The notes: generated by a model not told the origin, from the sequence alone. A stretch of DNA of 64,000 nucleotides from an uncultured Peptococcaceae bacterium (GCA_947254645.1 CAMYDW010000001.1:117129-181128); one strand, 5' to 3'; shown: positions 15,684 through 25,169, counted from the stretch's first letter. A program made the numbers and translations.

Positions 15684-17097
15684 ATTTTGTGAGCTGATAA
15701 ATGGCATCAGCGTAGATGGCAGTGGCTTGCTCCAAATCTTTTAAATAGAGGCTCTCATTTGGCTGATGAATGACGACATTGCTATCAGGCATGGTCATGC
15801 CATAGGCTACCCCACATGGCACGAGTCTGCCATAGGTGCCACCACCAATAGAGCGCTCGTGGGCGATATTGCCAGTATGGGTGTGATAGACATCAAGCAA
15901 GGTTTTGACAAGGGGGTGGTCAGCTGGCACGTAGTGCGCCTCTTGAGGATGCTGGAGAGGACCACAGGTGCCTTGATGCTTTTCGACAAGTGGTTCCAAA
16001 ACCGCTAGAATCTCCTCGAGGTGGGTGGTGCGAGGATAACGAATATTGAGGAGGACATGCCCCTTATTCTCTGAAAAATCAAAAATACCAGGATTGACAG
16101 TGACATCCCCCATGATGTCATCATGGGCATCAATCCCTAAGGCCACTCCATCTGTTCTTTGATGGAGATAACGAGCGATAAAATGACTATAGGCTGTGGC
16201 ATTGGTGAGGGCATGGCGTGAGAGAAAGGTTAGCAAATAGGTGCCGGCATTGACACCGCATTCAGGCTCCATGGCGTGGGCTGATTTGCCATGGCAAAGG
16301 AGGGTAAGCTGGTCGTTCTCTAAGGTGCTAGCGCCTTTGATTTCAGGGTGGGCGGCGAGAAAATCTTGCCAATCATCGAGGAGTTCTTTGAAACTATTAC
16401 CAGAGAGGGTGGCAGAGGCATGCTCTGCTACAATATTGGCTCTACTTCCTGCCTCGAAGGAGAGTAGGGTGTAATCTCCTTGTTGTACAGGGCTTGTAAA
16501 TGTCATCGGTATATTAAACATGCCTTTTTCGCCATTGATGATTGGAAAATCTGCATCGGGAGAGAAGGCCATGTCTGGCATTGGCTGGTGGGCAAAATAG
16601 TGATCCATACAGCCCCAGCCACTTTCTTCATCTGTTCCGAGAATGAAATGAATTTGCATCCCTGGCTCAATGCCAGCTTTTTTCAAGAGAAGAAGGGCAT
16701 GATAACAAGCCATGGCTGGCCCTTTGTCATCGGAAGCCCCTCTGGCAAAAAGCTGGCCCTCACGAATCGTGGGTTCAAAAGGCGGGGAAATCCATTCACC
16801 AGTGGCAGGTACCACGTCGAGATGTGCGAGGATGCCAAGTATTTTTTCTCCATGGCCATAGCGAATGACCCCAGCGTAATTGTCGAGGTTTTCTGTTTCA
16901 AAACCATCTCTTTCAGCAAGGGCAAGCATATAGTGCAAGGCTTCTGCAGGTCCTGGACCAAAGGGATTTTCCTCTGAGGCAAGGGCATCATCGCGGACAC
17001 TTTGTATTTTTAATAATGGCTTTAAATCATTTAATAAAGCAGTTTGGCATTCTTTTGCCTGTTGTTTCCAATAAGCGGTATCAAACATACTGTTCAC
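15682..17097 (-). CDS. pepV: Dipeptidase PepV (M20 family)
   Basis: A 471-residue zinc or manganese peptidase that splits dipeptides in the cytoplasm. Metal-site motifs: AHLDVVP with His92, GASDDKGP with Asp124, and GTDEESGWGC with Glu157 and Glu158. Later come GGTYGR and the C-terminal His typical of the PepV/Sapep branch, where an inserted lid domain explains the length. The ATG start is preceded by GGAGTG. It is monocistronic, between a terminator and a 266-base divergent region. Confidence 0.9.
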   Translation of the reverse strand: MNSMFDTAYWKQQAKECQTALLNDLKPLLKIQSVRDDALASEENPFGPGPAEALHYMLALAERDGFETENLDNYAGVIRYGHGEKILGILAHLDVVPATGEWISPPFEPTIREGQLFARGASDDKGPAMACYHALLLLKKAGIEPGMQIHFILGTDEESGWGCMDHYFAHQPMPDMAFSPDADFPIINGEKGMFNIPMTFTSPVQQGDYTLLSFEAGSRANIVAEHASATLSGNSFKELLDDWQDFLAAHPEIKGASTLENDQLTLLCHGKSAHAMEPECGVNAGTYLLTFLSRHALTNATAYSHFIARYLHQRTDGVALGIDAHDDIMGDVTVNPGIFDFSENKGHVLLNIRYPRTTHLEEILAVLEPLVEKHQGTCGPLQHPQEAHYVPADHPLVKTLLDVYHTHTGNIAHERSIGGGTYGRLVPCGVAYGMTMPDSNVVIHQPNESLYLKDLEQATAIYADAIYQLTK

Positions 17098-17363
17098 TCC
17101 AATCTTAGTGCAAGGGTAGCATACTTACTATGAGGGAACAAGAGGGATTTAGGAAGGGGTAAGCGAGGGGCTATTTACTACAATGAAGTCAAGAAAAAAT
17201 TTAAAAATGCAAAAAGAATCTTTAGGGTGAATAAATAAAAGAACTCTATGTAAAATAATCTTTAATTTATAACAATTTGCTTGACAGTCAACGTGGCAAG
17301 TATGAAAATGTAAGTAAGCGTGCAATATACGTAATTTATGAAATGCCATGTAGGGGGCAAACA

Positions 17364-18416
17364 ATGACCATTAGTTTTGTTGAATTTATTGGCCATTTGA
17401 CGAGTAACATACAATTTTTTATCACAGTTGTATTGGTACTCGCAACGATTTTTGTAAATGGCTGGCATGACGCATCCAATGCGATTGCCACAGTTGTTGC
17501 AACACGTTCTATGGGTGCCAAAGCGGCTATTGTCATGGCGGCCTTATTTAACTTCTTAGGCGTGTTCATCATGACAAGTTTCAGTTCTAGTGTGGCTCAA
17601 ACCATCTACAAGATGGTAGACTTCGGTGGCGATTCTCACTCAGCGTTACTTGCGCTATGCGCAGCGCTCTTTGCAATCGTGGTCTGGTCTGTGGTGACTT
17701 GGTATTATGGATTGCCAAGCAGTGCAAGCCATGCATTGATTGCAGGGCTTACTGGGGGTGCAATTGCTATTCATGGTGGCTTAGATGCAGTGAATGGTTC
17801 AGAATGGATTAAGGTTGTATATGGTCTCGTTATTTCAGCTGTACTTGGTTTTGGCGGTGGCTATGGCATAAGTAAGATTGTCGGTTGGACATTCAAGGCT
17901 TTTGACCGTCGAAAAACGTTACAATTCTTTCACAATGGACAAATTGCAGCTGGTGCACTACTTGCATTCATGCATGGTGCCCATGACGGACAAAAATTTA
18001 TGAGTGTTTTCTTATTAGGATGCTTCTTAGCCGAAGGAAATGCAAACGTGACAAGCTTCGAAATTCCAATTTGGCTAATGATTTTATGTTCTTTGGTGAT
18101 GGCACTTGGTACCTCTATCGGGGGCTATCGTATTATCAAATCCGTTGGCATGAACATGGTACATTTAGAAACATGGGAAGGGTTCTCAGCGTGTGTCAGT
18201 GCCAGTGCGTTGTTATTCTATGCAACTGTGACTGGTATTCCAATGAGTACCACCCAATCAAAAACCACTTGTATCATGGGGGTTGGCGCTGCGAAACGTC
18301 TCTCCAATGTCAACTGGCCTGTGGCGGGTAACATGGTATTGACATGGGTACTCACATTCCCAGGTTGCGGACTGATTGGTTATTTGATGGTTAAACTTGC
18401 GATGTTATTCATTTAA
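17364..18416 (+). CDS. pit: Inorganic phosphate transporter, PiT family
   Basis: A 350-residue permease with about ten membrane segments, a phosphate symporter. The twin PiT signatures are visible: VNGWHDASNAIATVVATR near the N-terminus and HGAHDGQKFM plus GIPMSTTQSKTTCIMG in the second half. The frame is open 29 codons earlier, but TAGGGGG places the ATG at 17364 and the protein then begins right before the first helix. A TTGACA at 17281 in the 5' region may be the -35 box, without a convincing -10. It is followed 28 bases later by the DUF47 gene, the standard PiT partner. Confidence 0.92.
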   Translation: MTISFVEFIGHLTSNIQFFITVVLVLATIFVNGWHDASNAIATVVATRSMGAKAAIVMAALFNFLGVFIMTSFSSSVAQTIYKMVDFGGDSHSALLALCAALFAIVVWSVVTWYYGLPSSASHALIAGLTGGAIAIHGGLDAVNGSEWIKVVYGLVISAVLGFGGGYGISKIVGWTFKAFDRRKTLQFFHNGQIAAGALLAFMHGAHDGQKFMSVFLLGCFLAEGNANVTSFEIPIWLMILCSLVMALGTSIGGYRIIKSVGMNMVHLETWEGFSACVSASALLFYATVTGIPMSTTQSKTTCIMGVGAAKRLSNVNWPVAGNMVLTWVLTFPGCGLIGYLMVKLAMLFI

Positions 18417-18444
18417 AACATAAATCCTTGGAGGGTTCTATTCG

Positions 18445-19101
18445 ATGAAAGAGAAAAAAGATAAAAAGAACAAAAAAACATCAAAGAAATTTAATTACTT
18501 TAAGGCCTTTAAAGAAATGAGCGACAACATTGTTGACGCAACGAAACTTCTTGATGATTCTCTCAACAACTACAACATCCGAGAAAATTTTGCTACTCGT
18601 ATTCCTGATATGCGTCGTCTTGAGCATGCCAGTGATGAAATTGTGTATGAAGTAATGAACTACATTGCAACCGACTTTATCACACCAATTGATCGTGAAG
18701 ACCTCATCGATGTGGTACAAGGCTTAGACGATGTTATTGATGCGATTGATGAAGTATTTACTTACATTTATATGTATCATATTGATTTATTAAAGCCAGA
18801 AATTCTCGATATGTCTGCAAACCTTATTCGTTGTGCAGTGGCCCTCAATAAGGTGACAGATGAATTTGCAAACCTACAAAAATCCAAGCATTTAAAGGAT
18901 TATGTGATTGATATTTCTGATTTGGAAAAAGACAATGATGAAATCTTCACCAGAGCAATGTACAATTTGTTTGAAAGCACCCAAGGCTCTGCACGTGAGC
19001 TGATGATTTGGCGTGACATGTATGAACGTCTTGAAGATTGCGCCGATGCTTGTGAAGGGGTCGCTCATATCATGGAAGGTGCTGTTTTAAAAATAAGTTA
19101 A
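18445..19101 (+). CDS. DUF47/PhoU-like partner of the phosphate transporter
   Basis: A 218-residue all-helical cytoplasmic protein of the DUF47 (YkaA) family, related to PhoU. Visible: the conserved E/DxxxD metal-type motif in HASDEIVYEVMN, FITPIDREDL, and the C-terminal WRDMYERLEDCADACEGVA. Proteins of this family pair with PiT transporters and are thought to modulate phosphate uptake. It lies in one operon with pit, and a terminator follows. GGAGGG precedes the ATG. Confidence 0.88.
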   Translation: MKEKKDKKNKKTSKKFNYFKAFKEMSDNIVDATKLLDDSLNNYNIRENFATRIPDMRRLEHASDEIVYEVMNYIATDFITPIDREDLIDVVQGLDDVIDAIDEVFTYIYMYHIDLLKPEILDMSANLIRCAVALNKVTDEFANLQKSKHLKDYVIDISDLEKDNDEIFTRAMYNLFESTQGSARELMIWRDMYERLEDCADACEGVAHIMEGAVLKIS

Positions 19102-19116
19102 TAGATTAAATATCAG

Positions 19117-19147
19117 GCCAATAGAAGTACCTCTATTGGCTTTTTTT
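19117..19147 (+). terminator. Terminator of the pit operon
   Basis: GCCAATAGA/TCTATTGGC stem with 6-nt loop and seven T. Confidence 0.88.
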
Positions 19148-19161
19148 ATTAGGAGGTAACG

Positions 19162-20349
19162 ATGGATTTAAATAAAATGACATTAAAAAGATTCCTGCTG
19201 GTCATCTTTCTAAGTGCGCTGGTTGTATATTCTGTATTTAATATGCCAGCAGCCAGTGGGTTGATTAAGAAGGGGGTTGGCTTGCTACAACCTTTCCTTA
19301 TGGGGGCTGTGATGGCCTTTGTGCTCAATGTTCCTTTGAGATTTTTTGAGGATTTTGTATTTAAAAAGATTAAGAATGAAAAATTCAAAAAATATGAGCG
19401 TATGCTGTCTATCTTTTTGTCTATTGTGATGGTGTGGGCCATTGTGATTCTAGTGATCAGTGTGGTGCTGCCACAGCTGATTGATTCTATTACACTATTG
19501 GTAAGCAATATTCCAAGCTATTTGGAAAAGGTCAGTGGTCTGCTTAAAAAGATTCCAGATGAATCAGGCACCATTAATAAATATATTTCTGACTTGAATC
19601 ATATCACCCCAAGCAATGTAGAAAAGGCTGTGCGACATTTTGCTTTTAATGGCTCTTCCACTAAAACAGTGCTATCTACAGCAATGTCAACCTTGGGTAT
19701 TGTGTCATCTGTGTTCACTGTGCTTTTAGACTTGGTCATTGCCTTTGTATTCTCTATCTATATTTTGACCCACAAAGAACAATTGGCACGTCAAGCGCGT
19801 CAAATTTGCTATGCGTTCTTTGATAAGGTGTATGCAGAATACATCATTCATGTTTTTCAAGTGAGTTTTTCTAAATTTTATAATTTCATTACAGGCCAAT
19901 TGACAGAAGCGGTTATTTTAGGCGTACTTTGTACCATTGGGATGCTTTTATTGCGCTTCCCATATGCCCTCATGATTGGGGTGCTTACTGGCTTCTGTGC
20001 ACTGATTCCAATTGTAGGGGCACTGATTGGTGGCATTGTTGGGACCTTGTTGATTTTGACCGTGAGCCCCGCCAAGGCCTTGGGATTCCTTGTTTTCTTG
20101 ACTGTCTTGCAGCAAATCGAAGGGCATGTGATTTATCCACATGTGGTAGGGGGCTCTGTGGGCTTGCCATCTATGTGGACCCTTTTTGCCATCACCATTG
20201 GGGGTACCCTCATGGGATTGGTAGGCATGTTGATTTTTGTACCAATTTGTGCAGCCATTTACTTCCTTTTTGCGGAATTTGTACATGCACGTCTCAGCAA
20301 CAAGGATATTTCATTAGAGGGTCCAGAAATTGTTGAGGGATTAAAGTAG
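19162..20349 (+). CDS. AI-2E family transporter
   Basis: A 395-residue membrane protein with about eight helices: a short N-terminal pair, a central soluble region (about 100-185) and a C-terminal bundle with the family hallmarks SIYILTHKEQLARQ, PYALMIGVLTGFCALIPIVG and HVIYPHVVGGSVGLPSMW. The name comes from a role proposed for E. coli TqsA; many members instead act as Na+/H+ antiporters, so the substrate is open. AGGAGG precedes the ATG. It lies downstream of the pit terminator, so transcription is probably partly separate. Confidence 0.85.
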   Translation: MDLNKMTLKRFLLVIFLSALVVYSVFNMPAASGLIKKGVGLLQPFLMGAVMAFVLNVPLRFFEDFVFKKIKNEKFKKYERMLSIFLSIVMVWAIVILVISVVLPQLIDSITLLVSNIPSYLEKVSGLLKKIPDESGTINKYISDLNHITPSNVEKAVRHFAFNGSSTKTVLSTAMSTLGIVSSVFTVLLDLVIAFVFSIYILTHKEQLARQARQICYAFFDKVYAEYIIHVFQVSFSKFYNFITGQLTEAVILGVLCTIGMLLLRFPYALMIGVLTGFCALIPIVGALIGGIVGTLLILTVSPAKALGFLVFLTVLQQIEGHVIYPHVVGGSVGLPSMWTLFAITIGGTLMGLVGMLIFVPICAAIYFLFAEFVHARLSNKDISLEGPEIVEGLK

Positions 20350-20354
20350 TCTGT

Positions 20355-20387
20355 GAAGCCATATCCTTAGGGTGTGGCTTCTTTTTT
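20355..20387 (+). terminator. Terminator of the AI-2E gene
   Basis: An 11-bp stem GAAGCCATATC/GGTGTGGCTTC (two G-T pairs) with a T run. Confidence 0.8.
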
Positions 20388-20505
20388 ACCATTGGTTCAC
20401 AAAAAAACAATGGTATTGTTACTAATTCGTGATAACATGTGGCAGAATAAATATGTTATAGTAGCGGTGTCCAATAGACAGTGTCCGTTGACATGGAGGT
20501 AAAAA

Positions 20506-21378
20506 ATGAGAAAAAAATGGATTGCAGCAACTGTGATAGCAGGCTTGTTGATGATGCCAATGGCAGCCTTTGCAGATGCCGCAGTAGGTGATCAAGTGAT
20601 CACGATTGGAACCAATTTAAATCAACAACAACGTCAAGAAGTGCTTCAGTATTTTCACGCAAATGAAGGTGCAAAAATTATCAGTGTGGATATTTCTGAA
20701 GAACGTCAGTATTTAGGTGGTATTTTGCCAGATGCGCAAATTGGCAATAGCACCAATTCTTGTGCCATGATTACTTATGCCAAAAAAGGCGCTGGGATTG
20801 ATGTCACAACACGTAATATCAACTACGTCACCCCATCCGCTTATGAAAGTGCATTGTTGACGGCAGGCGTCACCGATGCCAATGTCAAAATCACAGCACC
20901 CTTTGAAGTGAGTGGCACAGGGGCTTTGACAGGAATCATGAAGGCTTATGAAGTGTCTTCTGGCAAACCTATTCAAGAGGATGTCAAGCGTGCCGCCACC
21001 AATGAGTTGGTGACAAATTCTCAATTGGCATCTAGCATTGGGGATAAAAAATCCAATGCAGTGATTAACACCATTAAACAACAAATTGCAGAAAAACATC
21101 CACAAAGTGCAGATGATGTCAAACAAATTGTTGACAAAGTATTGGCAGATAACAATATTCAGCTGACTGATGAACAATATCAACAGCTATTGGACATGAT
21201 TAATCAACTTTCACAATTAAACATCGACTGGAATCAGTTGGCAAAAAACGTGAGTGATTTGGCTGGACAAGCCAGCGATTATTTACAATCTGAAGATGGA
21301 CAAACCCTCTTAAATCAATTACAAAATCTTTTTAATGATTTCTTTAATTGGTTGAGAAGTGTGTTTGGTGGCAAATAA
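20506..21378 (+). CDS. Secreted DUF1002 protein
   Basis: A 290-residue protein with a clear signal peptide (MRKKWIAATVIAG... with cleavage near AFADA) and the DUF1002 domain typical of Bacillota, recognisable by NSTNSCAMITYAKKG and the stretch ITAPFEVSGTGALTGIMKAYE. The last 80 residues are helical and Gln/Asp-rich. The function of DUF1002 is unknown. The gene stands alone with GGAGG before the ATG and a terminator after it. An 8-bp dyad (TACCATTG at 20387-20394, CAATGGTA at 20408-20415) lies upstream. Confidence 0.85.
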   Translation: MRKKWIAATVIAGLLMMPMAAFADAAVGDQVITIGTNLNQQQRQEVLQYFHANEGAKIISVDISEERQYLGGILPDAQIGNSTNSCAMITYAKKGAGIDVTTRNINYVTPSAYESALLTAGVTDANVKITAPFEVSGTGALTGIMKAYEVSSGKPIQEDVKRAATNELVTNSQLASSIGDKKSNAVINTIKQQIAEKHPQSADDVKQIVDKVLADNNIQLTDEQYQQLLDMINQLSQLNIDWNQLAKNVSDLAGQASDYLQSEDGQTLLNQLQNLFNDFFNWLRSVFGGK

Positions 21379-21384
21379 TCATTT

Positions 21385-21411
21385 GAGCAGAGGAGACTCT
21401 GCTCTTTTTTT
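21385..21411 (+). terminator. Terminator of the DUF1002 gene
   Basis: GAGCAGAG/CTCTGCTC stem with loop GAGA, followed by seven T. Confidence 0.88.
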
Positions 21412-21438
21412 GTCAATGGATGCATTTTATTCGTCATC

Positions 21439-21467
21439 TTGCATATAATTTTGAAATTTATTATAAT
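21439..21467 (+). promoter_or_regulatory. Sigma-A promoter of the RNase J gene
   Basis: TTGCAT (21439-21444), a 17-bp spacer and TATAAT (21462-21467), about 50 bases before the inferred start. Confidence 0.7.
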
Positions 21468-21518
21468 AGAATAAGCTGAATACGGTCGGCAAAATAATTT
21501 ATAAAGGAGGAAACTATT

Positions 21519-23195
21519 ATTTCTAAGCCAAAAAATAAAGATGGCGTAAAGATTATTCCGTTAGGTGGACTTGAAGAAATCGGAAAAAATATGACTGCCA
21601 TCGAATATAATGACGAAATTGTCGTCATAGATGCTGGATTATCCTTTCCAAGCGAAGACTTACTTGGTGTAGACGTTGTGATTCCAGACATCACTTATTT
21701 GGTCAACAATAAGGAACGTGTTAAAGGGATCGTTTTGACACACGGACATGAAGATCACATTGGCGGCTTGCCATATATTTTACGTGAACTCCATGTGCCT
21801 GTATTTGGAACACGTTTGACCATCGGGCTATTGGAACCAAAATTAAAGGAAGCGCGTAACCTCGGAAAACAACGCTTGATTGTTGTAAAGCCAGGGGATC
21901 CTTTTAAAGTTGGTAATTTTAAAATTGAAATGATCAAAACTTGCCACAGCATTCCAGATGCTTGTGCAGTTGCTATTCACACACCATTGGGTGTTGTATT
22001 CCATACAGGGGATTTCAAATTTGACCAAACACCTGTAGACAATAAGACCACTGATTTTCAACGCATTGCAGAGATTAGCGCACAAGGTGTGCTACTCATG
22101 ATGAGCGATTCTACCAATGCAATGCGACCAGGCTACAGCATGTCTGAATCTAGCGTTGGGGAAACCATCGACAAAATAGTGCCTCAAATCAAAGGTCGTA
22201 TTATTCTAGCGACCTTTGCTTCAAATGTACATCGCTTGCAACAAGTCTTGAATGTTGCGAAAGCCAATAATCGTAAAGTGGTGATTACTGGGCGTAGCAT
22301 GAACAATACCATTGGGGTATCAAGTGAATATGGTTATTTAGATGTACCATCAAATACCCTGATTGAAATGGACGAAATGCGTCATTATCCAGACGAGCAA
22401 TTAATCATTTTGTGTACAGGCAGTCAAGGGGAACCAATGGCGGCCCTTTCTCGTATGGCAATGAGTGAACATCGTCAAATTCGTATTGGTGAAGGGGATA
22501 CGGTCCTCTTCTCTGCAAATCCAATTCCAGGGAATGAAAAGCTCGTCAGCAAGGTGATAGACATGCTTTGCAAGCTTGGCGCTACTGTTATAGATGCATC
22601 AGAAGCAAAGGTGCACGTTTCTGGACATGCTTATAGCGAAGAATTGAAGCTCATGCTCAATTTAGTGAAACCAAAATACTTTATGCCAGTGCATGGTGAA
22701 TACCGTATGCTCATGAGCCATGCAAGACTCGGTAAAGAAGTAGGTATTCCAAGTGAGAATATCATTGTTGCAGAAAACGGCAGTGTTGTTTTAGCCACAC
22801 GCAATCGTGTCAGTATTTCTGGCAAGGTTCCTGCTGGTCGCGTTTTAATCGATGGCTTTGGCATCGGCGATGTCGGCAACATTGTCTTACGTGACCGTAA
22901 GCAACTTTCACAGGATGGGATATTTATTGTTGTTGCAACCATTAACCGTAAAACAAAACAAGTGGTTGCAGGACCAGATATTGTTTCTCGTGGATTCGTT
23001 TATGTACGCGAAGCAGATGAACTGATGGCCGAAGCCCGTGAACGTGTAGAAAAAGCATTGGATCAATGTATGAAGGAAGGCGCAACCGATTGGTCTACCA
23101 TCAAGCAAAGCTTGCGTGATGCCATCGGCAGGTTCCTTTATGAGCGCACACGCCGCCGCCCAATGATTCTACCAATCATCATGGAAGATAATTAA
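21519..23195 (+). CDS. rnj: Ribonuclease J, apparently with an AUU start codon
   Basis: A beta-CASP metallo-beta-lactamase RNase that processes and degrades RNA (558 residues from the inferred start). The conserved N-terminus GVKIIPLGGLEEIGKNM lies upstream of the first ATG (21591), so that ATG cannot be the real start: it would remove the first strand of the fold. In this frame there is no ATG, GTG or TTG between the stop at 21495 and 21591. AAAGGAGG at 21503-21510 points to ATT at 21519 (spacing 8), with ATT at 21516 as alternative. Catalytic motif HGHEDH is at 75-80; GRSMNNTIG and SGHAY of the beta-CASP part are present. Either AUU initiation or a base error explains this. Confidence 0.85.
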   Translation: MSKPKNKDGVKIIPLGGLEEIGKNMTAIEYNDEIVVIDAGLSFPSEDLLGVDVVIPDITYLVNNKERVKGIVLTHGHEDHIGGLPYILRELHVPVFGTRLTIGLLEPKLKEARNLGKQRLIVVKPGDPFKVGNFKIEMIKTCHSIPDACAVAIHTPLGVVFHTGDFKFDQTPVDNKTTDFQRIAEISAQGVLLMMSDSTNAMRPGYSMSESSVGETIDKIVPQIKGRIILATFASNVHRLQQVLNVAKANNRKVVITGRSMNNTIGVSSEYGYLDVPSNTLIEMDEMRHYPDEQLIILCTGSQGEPMAALSRMAMSEHRQIRIGEGDTVLFSANPIPGNEKLVSKVIDMLCKLGATVIDASEAKVHVSGHAYSEELKLMLNLVKPKYFMPVHGEYRMLMSHARLGKEVGIPSENIIVAENGSVVLATRNRVSISGKVPAGRVLIDGFGIGDVGNIVLRDRKQLSQDGIFIVVATINRKTKQVVAGPDIVSRGFVYVREADELMAEARERVEKALDQCMKEGATDWSTIKQSLRDAIGRFLYERTRRRPMILPIIMEDN

Positions 23196-23201
23196 GTTTT
23201 T

Positions 23202-23240
23202 AACCTCGTTTGTTCTCAGGGAACAAACGAGGTTTTTTTA
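23202..23240 (+). terminator. Terminator of the RNase J gene
   Basis: A perfect 14-bp stem AACCTCGTTTGTTC (23202-23215) with 23221-23234, 5-nt loop, followed by T run. Confidence 0.92.
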
Positions 23241-23254
23241 GAAAGGGTGAGCCG

Positions 23255-24061
23255 ATGATGAAATGTCGTATAGGGGTGGTGCAGATGAAAACCACCACGG
23301 ATAAAGAAGAGAACCTTCTTCGTGCCAAAGCGGCCATCACACAGGCAGCGAAGCAAGGGGCCACATTGGTCATCTTGCCAGAGATGTTTTGTGTGCCCTA
23401 TGACACGGCGCTTTTCCACAAATACGCCGAGGAAAAAGGCGGCGAGGCGCAACAAATGCTTTCGAAGGCCGCCTTGGAAAGCCATGTCTATCTCATAGGT
23501 GGCTCGATTTGCGAGCGTGACCCACAAGGCAATCTCTACAATACCAGCTATGTGTATGATTCAGAGGGCGTGTGCATTGCTAAACATCGCAAATATCATT
23601 TATTTGATATTGCCATTAAAAATGGTGTGACCTTTAGAGAAAGTGATGTCTTATCAGCTGGGGAAAAATATACGGTTTTTGATACCCCATGGGGTAAAAT
23701 AGGCCTAGGCATTTGTTTTGATATTCGCTTTAGCGATATGGCAAGAGCAATGGTGGCTCAAGGCGCCAATATGCTGGTGTATCCTGCAGCCTTTAATAAA
23801 AGCACAGGCCCCTTGCATTGGGAATTGCTCTTTCGTGCACGTGCCATGGATGGACAATGCTTTGCCATTGGCGTAGCGCCTGCTCGTCAAGAAGATGCGA
23901 GCTATGTCTCTTGGGCACATAGCATGGTGGTGAATCCGTGGGGAAAAGTCCTCTTTGATGGCGGTATTGATGAAAAGGTAACAGTGGTAGAAATTGATTT
24001 GGCAGAAATCGCACAAGTCAGAGAACAAATTCCACTCGGTTGGGAAGGAGCAAAAGCATGA
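23255..24061 (+). CDS. Nit2-like carbon-nitrogen hydrolase (omega-amidase type)
   Basis: A 268-residue nitrilase-superfamily amidase with the catalytic triad Glu43 (ILPEMF), Lys113 (HRKYHLFD) and Cys154 (GICFDIRF). These flanks match the Nit2/omega-amidase branch, which hydrolyses alpha-ketoglutaramate and alpha-ketosuccinamate. An upstream frame extension overlaps the RNase J terminator, so the ATG pair at 23255/23258 behind GAAAGGGTGA is chosen. Its stop codon overlaps the proC start (ATGA), so translation is coupled; both proteins work in amino-acid nitrogen metabolism. Confidence 0.88.
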   Translation: MMKCRIGVVQMKTTTDKEENLLRAKAAITQAAKQGATLVILPEMFCVPYDTALFHKYAEEKGGEAQQMLSKAALESHVYLIGGSICERDPQGNLYNTSYVYDSEGVCIAKHRKYHLFDIAIKNGVTFRESDVLSAGEKYTVFDTPWGKIGLGICFDIRFSDMARAMVAQGANMLVYPAAFNKSTGPLHWELLFRARAMDGQCFAIGVAPARQEDASYVSWAHSMVVNPWGKVLFDGGIDEKVTVVEIDLAEIAQVREQIPLGWEGAKA

Positions 24062-24876
24062 AGTATCAATTAGGTTTTATTGGTTGTGGTAATATGGGCA
24101 AGGCAATGTTAAATGGTGCATTGGCAACAGGTTGGACCAGTGCAGATCAGGTGGTGGTTCATACCCATACCCCAGCAAGCCAAGAAAAAATTGCCAATAC
24201 GTATCATATTGACGCTGTAGCGACCAATAAAGAAGTGGCGGCAGAGGCAAAAATCCTTGTGCTGGCTGTGAAGCCAAACGTATACCAAGGCGTGTTGGAA
24301 GACATCAAGGACGTGTTGCAAGCAGGGCAAATCCTGGTGATTATTGCACCAGCCTATCGTATTGCACACGTAGCAAAAATAATTGACAATGAAGATGTGC
24401 GCATCGTTCGTGCAATGCCAAACACACCTGCACAAGTTGGCGCTGGCATGGCAGGCGTGGTTTTTTCTGCCAATGTATCTGACACTGAAAAAGAGCTGCT
24501 GATGACTTTCTTTGAAAGCTTTGGCAAGGTGGCAGTGGTGCAAGAAGAGGTGATGCATGCAGTGACTGCAGTGAGTGGTTCTTCACCTGCCTACATCTAT
24601 ATGGTGATTGAAGGCATGGCAGAAGGGGCGATTAAGCTTGGTATTCCTGCCAAGGATGCCTATACCTTTGCAGCCCAATCCGTACTGGGGGCGGCGCAGA
24701 TGGTGATAGAGACAGGTCTTCATCCAGCAGCCTTGCGTGACGCCGTATGCTCTGCTGGCGGAACCACTATTGATGCCGTGGCAGTTCTTGAAAAGCATGG
24801 CATTAAGAGCGCTCTTATTGAAGGGATGGTCGCTGCTTCAGAGAAAGCACTTTCGATGGAAGCACGCGCTCAGTAA
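24058..24876 (+). CDS. proC: Pyrroline-5-carboxylate reductase
   Basis: A 272-residue enzyme for the last step of proline synthesis. The NAD(P)-binding motif GFIGCGNMG is at 6-14; VRAMPNTPAQVGAGM and the C-terminal signature HPAALRDAVCSAGGTTIDAV are intact. The start at 24058 overlaps the nitrilase stop; GGAAGGAG lies just before it. proA and proB are not nearby. Confidence 0.93.
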   Translation: MKYQLGFIGCGNMGKAMLNGALATGWTSADQVVVHTHTPASQEKIANTYHIDAVATNKEVAAEAKILVLAVKPNVYQGVLEDIKDVLQAGQILVIIAPAYRIAHVAKIIDNEDVRIVRAMPNTPAQVGAGMAGVVFSANVSDTEKELLMTFFESFGKVAVVQEEVMHAVTAVSGSSPAYIYMVIEGMAEGAIKLGIPAKDAYTFAAQSVLGAAQMVIETGLHPAALRDAVCSAGGTTIDAVAVLEKHGIKSALIEGMVAASEKALSMEARAQ

Positions 24877-24892
24877 CATATAAATCACATAA

Positions 24893-24930
24893 ATAAAAAG
24901 AAGTCTTTTACTAGAAAGACTTCTTTTTAT
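24893..24930 (+). terminator. Terminator of proC
   Basis: A 16-bp stem (24893-24908 with 24915-24930) with 6-nt loop; A and T runs on both sides. Confidence 0.9.
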
Positions 24931-25129
24931 TTATACGCATCAGACGTATACTATTATTAATCGTTATCAATGCCGTTTGTATTAGGACGTCAATAAGGAA
25001 TGTGGATACCATGAAAGTTCAAATTTTACCAAAGATAAGAATCGGTTTATGGGCAGGCTTCAGTCAACAGGCTCTATTTGCCACGAGCATCAGCATCATG
25101 ATGAATGTGGAGAATAAAATAATTTTCAT
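24931..25129. other. Intergenic stretch without a supported gene
   Basis: This holds a short dyad (ATACG/CGTAT near 24935-24950) and a 62-codon open frame from 25002 that has no ribosome binding site and runs into the next terminator. The reading (KVQILPKIRIGLWAGF) looks faintly protein-like and may be a gene fossil, but I cannot identify it. Confidence 0.3.
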
Positions 25130-25169
25130 AAAAAACTGTCCAAGAGCGTTTTCTCTTGGACAGTTTTTT
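25130..25169. terminator. Terminator of the MerR/TipAS gene (bidirectional)
   Basis: A perfect 17-bp stem (25130-25146 with 25153-25169) with 6-nt loop, core ACTGTCCAAGAG/CTCTTGGACAGT, ending at the stop codon of the minus-strand regulator. Confidence 0.9.

Noticed and set aside
17098..17363. Riboswitch or Pho box upstream of the phosphate transporter gene
   Set aside because: No stable hairpin with terminator and no repeated 7-bp Pho-like boxes could be recognised; only a lone TTGACA.
19929..20336. 135-codon frame inside the AI-2E gene
   Set aside because: Trp/Cys/His-rich shadow frame fully inside a well-supported membrane protein gene.
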